In this document: positions 5,406 through 8,063 of the stretch, piece by piece
Layout of the letters: each line of letters starts with the position of its first letter
Numbering within the stretch: the first letter of the stretch is position 1
Assembly (NCBI GenBank): GCA_013152195.1
Contig: JAADGU010000024.1
Location: 1 to 8,063, forward strand
Origin: Nitrospirota bacterium
GTDB lineage: Bacteria; Nitrospirota; Thermodesulfovibrionia; Thermodesulfovibrionales; JdFR-85
DNA: 8,063 bases
Direction: 5' to 3'
The notes under the pieces: model-generated
Told to the model about the DNA's origin: nothing
Database searches by the model: none
What the model saw: the letters and a program-made list of their open reading frames with translations, nothing else
Made by a program: the position numbers and the translations under genes

Positions 5406-6416
5406 ATGGCAGTGGCAAAGAAAGAACAGGAATTGATAGTAACTGTTAGTCCTCACATCAGAAACGATGAGACGGTCAGCAGGATTATGTGGACAGTGAG
5501 TCTCAGCCTGTTGCCAGCCTTTGTATTCGGGGTGTATTTCTTTGGTCCAAGGGCAGTTTATGTAACAGCATTATGTATAGTCGGAGCATTTTTCAGTGAA
5601 TGGCTGGTCCAGAAGATGACGGGCAAGGAGATAACACTCAATGACGGAAGTGCCTTTCTGACCGGCCTGCTCCTGGGAATGAACCTGCCGTCCAGTGCCC
5701 CCTTCTACATTCCCCTGGTGAGTTCCTTTGTGGCAGTGGCTATAACCAAACAGCTATTCGGTGGACTTGGATACAACATATTCAACCCCGCCCTTATAGG
5801 CCGTGCCTTTGCCCTTATCACCTGGCCAAGGGCAATGACAACATGGTTTGAGCCAACCGCTGCATTTGTCGGTCTTGATGCTAAGACAACCGCAACCCCC
5901 CTTGCAATCCTGAAGGAAGGAGGAATGCAGAAAATCATCGAGATCTTTGGTGACAAGATGAGCCTCTATACAGACCTGTTAATCGGTCACAGGGCAGGCT
6001 CTCTTGGGGAAACATCTGTGATTGCACTGCTTATCGGCGGGGCCTTTCTGATTTACAAGAAATACATCACCTGGCATATACCCATTTCCTTTCTTGCAAC
6101 CGTAGCTCTTATGGCATGGATATTCGGAGGCAGAGAGGGATTCTTTACCGGAGACCCCGTTCTCCATCTCTTAAGCGGAGGCTTGATACTCGGTGCCTTT
6201 TTCATGGCCACCGATTATGTAACCTGCCCCTCTACCCGAACCGGACAGATAATTTTTGGTATTGGCTGTGGATTGCTTACGATCCTGATAAGGTTAAAGG
6301 CAGGATATCCAGAGGGGGTAATGTTTGCCATACTCCTGATGAACTGTTTTTCTCCGTTGATTGACAGAAACATGAAGTCAAAGGTGTTTGGACTTGCAAA
6401 GGAGGCCCAACAATGA
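5406..6416 (+). CDS. rnfD: Rnf complex membrane subunit RnfD
   Basis: RnfD is an NqrB-related integral membrane protein that carries covalent FMN and takes part in ion translocation. It has 336 residues (family about 310-350) with several hydrophobic segments (about 27-45, 49-66, 85-115, 203-215, 226-240, 255-270, 281-296 and 303-315). The TTATPLA motif at 161-167 matches the flavinylation site of the family, with Thr164, just before Pro, as the likely FMN-bearing residue. NPALIGRAFA (127-136) and GAFFMATDYVTCPST (263-277) are further family blocks. A good ribosome site, AGGAG, sits 8 bases before ATG 5406. It is separated from rnfC by a 116-bp repeat-bearing gap and overlaps rnfG by 4 bases (ATGA), so rnfD and rnfG translation is probably coupled. 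NqrB is the main alternative, but the RnfC upstream with its two ferredoxin-like clusters, and the absence of NqrA, make Rnf clear. Confidence 0.95.
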   Translation: MAVAKKEQELIVTVSPHIRNDETVSRIMWTVSLSLLPAFVFGVYFFGPRAVYVTALCIVGAFFSEWLVQKMTGKEITLNDGSAFLTGLLLGMNLPSSAPFYIPLVSSFVAVAITKQLFGGLGYNIFNPALIGRAFALITWPRAMTTWFEPTAAFVGLDAKTTATPLAILKEGGMQKIIEIFGDKMSLYTDLLIGHRAGSLGETSVIALLIGGAFLIYKKYITWHIPISFLATVALMAWIFGGREGFFTGDPVLHLLSGGLILGAFFMATDYVTCPSTRTGQIIFGIGCGLLTILIRLKAGYPEGVMFAILLMNCFSPLIDRNMKSKVFGLAKEAQQ

Positions 6417-7081
6417 CCTTTAAGGATATCCTTAAGATAACAATGAACCTTGTGGTATTATATCTTGCAGGTGGCCTCTTGCTGGCCGCTGTATATGCAA
6501 AAACGTCCCCTATAATCTTCAAGAAGAACGAGCAGGAGAAGAAAGAGGCCCTGCAGAAGATGATGCCGGAGGCCGACGTTATCGAGAAACTGGGCGACTG
6601 GTATCCCCATGAAAAACATGCGGAGTACTTTGTGGCAAAGAAGTGCGGGGAACTGAAGATAAAAAAGGTTAAGAATGAAGAGACAGGCAAGATGAAAGAG
6701 GAGAAGGAGTGTATCAATCCACGCACGATTGGATACATTGTACAGACCTTTGGAAAGGGCTATTCAAGTTATATAAACATCCTTTTCTCTGTTGACAATA
6801 ATTTCAGGGTACAGAAGATAGATATTCTTCACCATGCGGAAACACCCGGCCTTGGGGATGAAATAGTGCTTGATTACTTCAAAAATCGTTTTAAGGGTAA
6901 AGACATTGAACATCTCAAGGTCGTGAAGACAGAGACAACCAAATATATTCAGGCCATTACCGGAGCAACCATTTCATCAAGGGCTGTTGCTGAAGACGGC
7001 ATAAGAAACGGGCTGGAGTTTTTAGAAAAAGCCCTGAAAGGAGAGGTGAAGCATGAGCCATCAGCATCAAGAGAAGGTTAG
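6413..7081 (+). CDS. rnfG: Rnf complex FMN-binding subunit RnfG
   Basis: RnfG carries a covalently bound FMN on the outer face of the inner membrane, anchored by one N-terminal helix. The 222-residue protein has a hydrophobic segment at about 11-29 and then a soluble FMN-binding domain. HAETPGLGDEI (141-151) and ITGATISSRAV (182-192) are family signatures, with Thr186 of the GAT motif as the expected FMN attachment residue, joined by phosphoester through ApbE-type flavin transfer; no apbE is in view. Between residues 76 and 102 there is a very lysine- and glutamate-rich stretch flanked by Cys78 and Cys100, which looks like an insertion relative to typical RnfG. Its ATG is inside the rnfD stop (ATGA). 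Its last nine codons overlap the start of rnfE by 29 bases. The ribosome site GGAGG lies at 6402-6406 within rnfD. Confidence 0.94.
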   Translation: MTFKDILKITMNLVVLYLAGGLLLAAVYAKTSPIIFKKNEQEKKEALQKMMPEADVIEKLGDWYPHEKHAEYFVAKKCGELKIKKVKNEETGKMKEEKECINPRTIGYIVQTFGKGYSSYINILFSVDNNFRVQKIDILHHAETPGLGDEIVLDYFKNRFKGKDIEHLKVVKTETTKYIQAITGATISSRAVAEDGIRNGLEFLEKALKGEVKHEPSASREG

Positions 7082-7697
7082 TTACTGGGCAATAGTAAAG
7101 AACGGAATAATCAAGGAAAACACAATCTTCAGGCTTGTCATCAGTCTTTGTCCGGCTATAGCCGTTACCAACAGTGTAAAGAATGGTTTTTTATTAGGCG
7201 CTGCCGTGGTATTTGTTCAGGCCATGGTTAACTCAACAGTAGCACTTCTGAGAAACTTTATCCATCCCAGGATAAGGATTCCGATATTCATGCTCATCAT
7301 CTCAGGCTGGGTTACAGTCGTTGATATGCTTATGGCTGCCTATGCACGGGCTGCGTACAAGGAGATAGGGCTCTACATCCAGATAATAGTTGCCTTTGCC
7401 TCCATCCTTGCCCGTGCTGAGGTGTTTGCGAGCAAAAACAAGGTTGGGGCATCCTTTTTTGATGGACTGGGGTCAGGCCTTGGCTTTCTCGTAGCCCTTG
7501 TTACCATCAGTTTCTTCAGAGAACTTTTGGGTAAGGGCACCCTTATCGGTTTCACCATCGTACCGGTAAAACCCATGCTTATCATGATCCTGCCGGCAGG
7601 TGGTTTTCTGGTAACAGGCCTGCTTATGGGATTCTTCAACTGGATTGATATGAGGTTCTACGGCGGAAAGGGTGCAGGAGGCGCCGGAGGACACTGA
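7053..7697 (+). CDS. rnfE: Rnf complex membrane subunit RnfE, second cluster cysteine replaced
   Basis: RnfE is an NqrD-related membrane protein with about six helices. With RnfA it forms an inverted pair that holds a [2Fe-2S] cluster within the membrane. The 214 residues are full length. The first half-repeat LCPAIAVT (32-39) keeps Cys33. The matching site before RAE in the second half, usually NCI in a TNCIVxGRAEAFA block, reads AFASILARAEVFA here, so the expected cysteine is Ala116 (codon GCC at 7398-7400). Cys33 is the only cysteine in the protein. GSGLGFLVAL (140-149) and FRELLGKGTL (155-164) are other family blocks. The C-terminus ends in a Gly-rich tail. ATG 7053 has AGGAG 9 bases upstream and lies inside the end of rnfG. 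The subunit identity is firm from order and overall sequence; the consequence of the missing cysteine is not known. Confidence 0.93.
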   Translation: MSHQHQEKVSYWAIVKNGIIKENTIFRLVISLCPAIAVTNSVKNGFLLGAAVVFVQAMVNSTVALLRNFIHPRIRIPIFMLIISGWVTVVDMLMAAYARAAYKEIGLYIQIIVAFASILARAEVFASKNKVGASFFDGLGSGLGFLVALVTISFFRELLGKGTLIGFTIVPVKPMLIMILPAGGFLVTGLLMGFFNWIDMRFYGGKGAGGAGGH

Positions 7698-7712
7698 TTT
7701 TTGATTTCCCGT

Positions 7713-7727
7713 TTGTCATAATGACAA
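7713..7727. repeat. 15-bp palindrome in the rnfE-rnfA gap
   Basis: TTGTCAT-A-ATGACAA is a perfect 7+1+7 palindrome in the 52-bp gap, 12 bases before the GGAGG ribosome site of rnfA (7740-7744). Its ATGAC core resembles the heptamers in the rnfC-rnfD gap. It could be an mRNA stem between cistrons, a protein site, or a trace of the same repeat family. No U-run follows, so it is not a terminator. Confidence 0.5.
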
Positions 7728-7749
7728 CTTCAGTATTTCGGAGGATAAA

Positions 7750-8063
7750 ATGGAAAAGGAATTTTTAAAGCTTTTTGAGCTGTTTATAGCGGCCTCGGTC
7801 ATAAACAATTTTGTCTTTACAAGGTTTCTCGGTCTCTGTATCTTCTTTGGTGTCTCAAAAAAGATGGAGACGGCAATCGGGATGAGCATAACATTTACAG
7901 CGGTTATGGTTGTTTCTGCAGCATTGAGTTGGCTTGTCTTTTTCTATATAATGATTCCTCTTGAGATTACGTTCCTGAAGATAGTTATTTTTATAGGGAT
8001 TGTTGCTGCCTTTGTTCAGGCATCAGATACAATAATGAGGAAGATAAGTCCGGGATTATACTA
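7750..8063 (+). CDS. rnfA: Rnf complex membrane subunit RnfA (N-terminal part, cut by window edge)
   Basis: RnfA is the NqrE-related membrane partner of RnfE. The window shows 104 of an expected 190 or so residues, with no stop. INNFVFTRFLGLC (18-30) followed by FFGVSKKMETAIGM is the strongly conserved first half-repeat, and Cys30 is the expected cluster ligand. The usual LCP reads LCI here. The visible part ends at RKISPGLY, just before the place where the second cysteine of RnfA would be expected. Hydrophobic segments are at about 8-34, 46-66 and 76-90. ATG 7750 has GGAGG 5 bases upstream. It follows rnfE by 52 bp, and rnfB, the ferredoxin-side iron-sulfur subunit, would be expected next. 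Confidence 0.94.
   Translation, partial: MEKEFLKLFELFIAASVINNFVFTRFLGLCIFFGVSKKMETAIGMSITFTAVMVVSAALSWLVFFYIMIPLEITFLKIVIFIGIVAAFVQASDTIMRKISPGLY

Noticed and set aside
3980..8063. Na+-translocating NADH:quinone reductase (Nqr) operon
   Set aside because: The first gene has the two CxxCxxCxxxCP clusters of RnfC rather than NqrA, and the C-D-G-E-A order is that of rnf.

Overview
The window looks like a stretch of chromosome from an anaerobic or facultatively anaerobic Gram-negative bacterium. LpxK shows that lipid A is made. The rnf genes in the order C-D-G-E-A (rnfB presumably follows) are the arrangement known from anaerobes such as Acetobacterium and Thermotoga. Moderate G+C and the protein flavour would fit Nitrospirota or a former deltaproteobacterium, but this is inference and no marker gene settles it. 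I see no mobile element, tRNA, rRNA or CRISPR array.

Layout. Positions 1-1091 (minus) hold nearly all of mtnA (methionine salvage). A gap of about 300 bp carries divergent promoters for mtnA and for pdxA (1399-2346, plus; pyridoxal phosphate synthesis). pdxA converges, with only 19 bp between stops, on a minus-strand pair, lpxK then yjbQ, joined by a 4-base ATGA overlap. lpxK diverges from the rnf operon, which fills the rest of the window: rnfC (3980-5289), rnfD (5406-6416), rnfG (6413-7081), rnfE (7053-7697) and the start of rnfA (7750 to the edge). The Rnf complex couples electron transfer between ferredoxin and NAD to ion movement across the inner membrane.

The notable points are at gene starts and inside the Rnf subunits. 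Both lpxK and rnfC read with a shifted frame close to their starts. In rnfC the break lies on a T TTT TTA run, a canonical -1 slippery heptamer, and a -1 shift there restores a normal RnfC N-terminus. In lpxK a different frame encodes a family-like N-terminal helix. Either could be an assembly indel or real recoding. RnfE keeps the first membrane cysteine of the family but has alanine where the second cluster cysteine is expected. pdxA has a perfect extended -10 whose start point falls on its ATG, which suggests a leaderless mRNA. Both untranslated gaps within the rnf operon carry inverted repeats built around an AATGAC-type motif.
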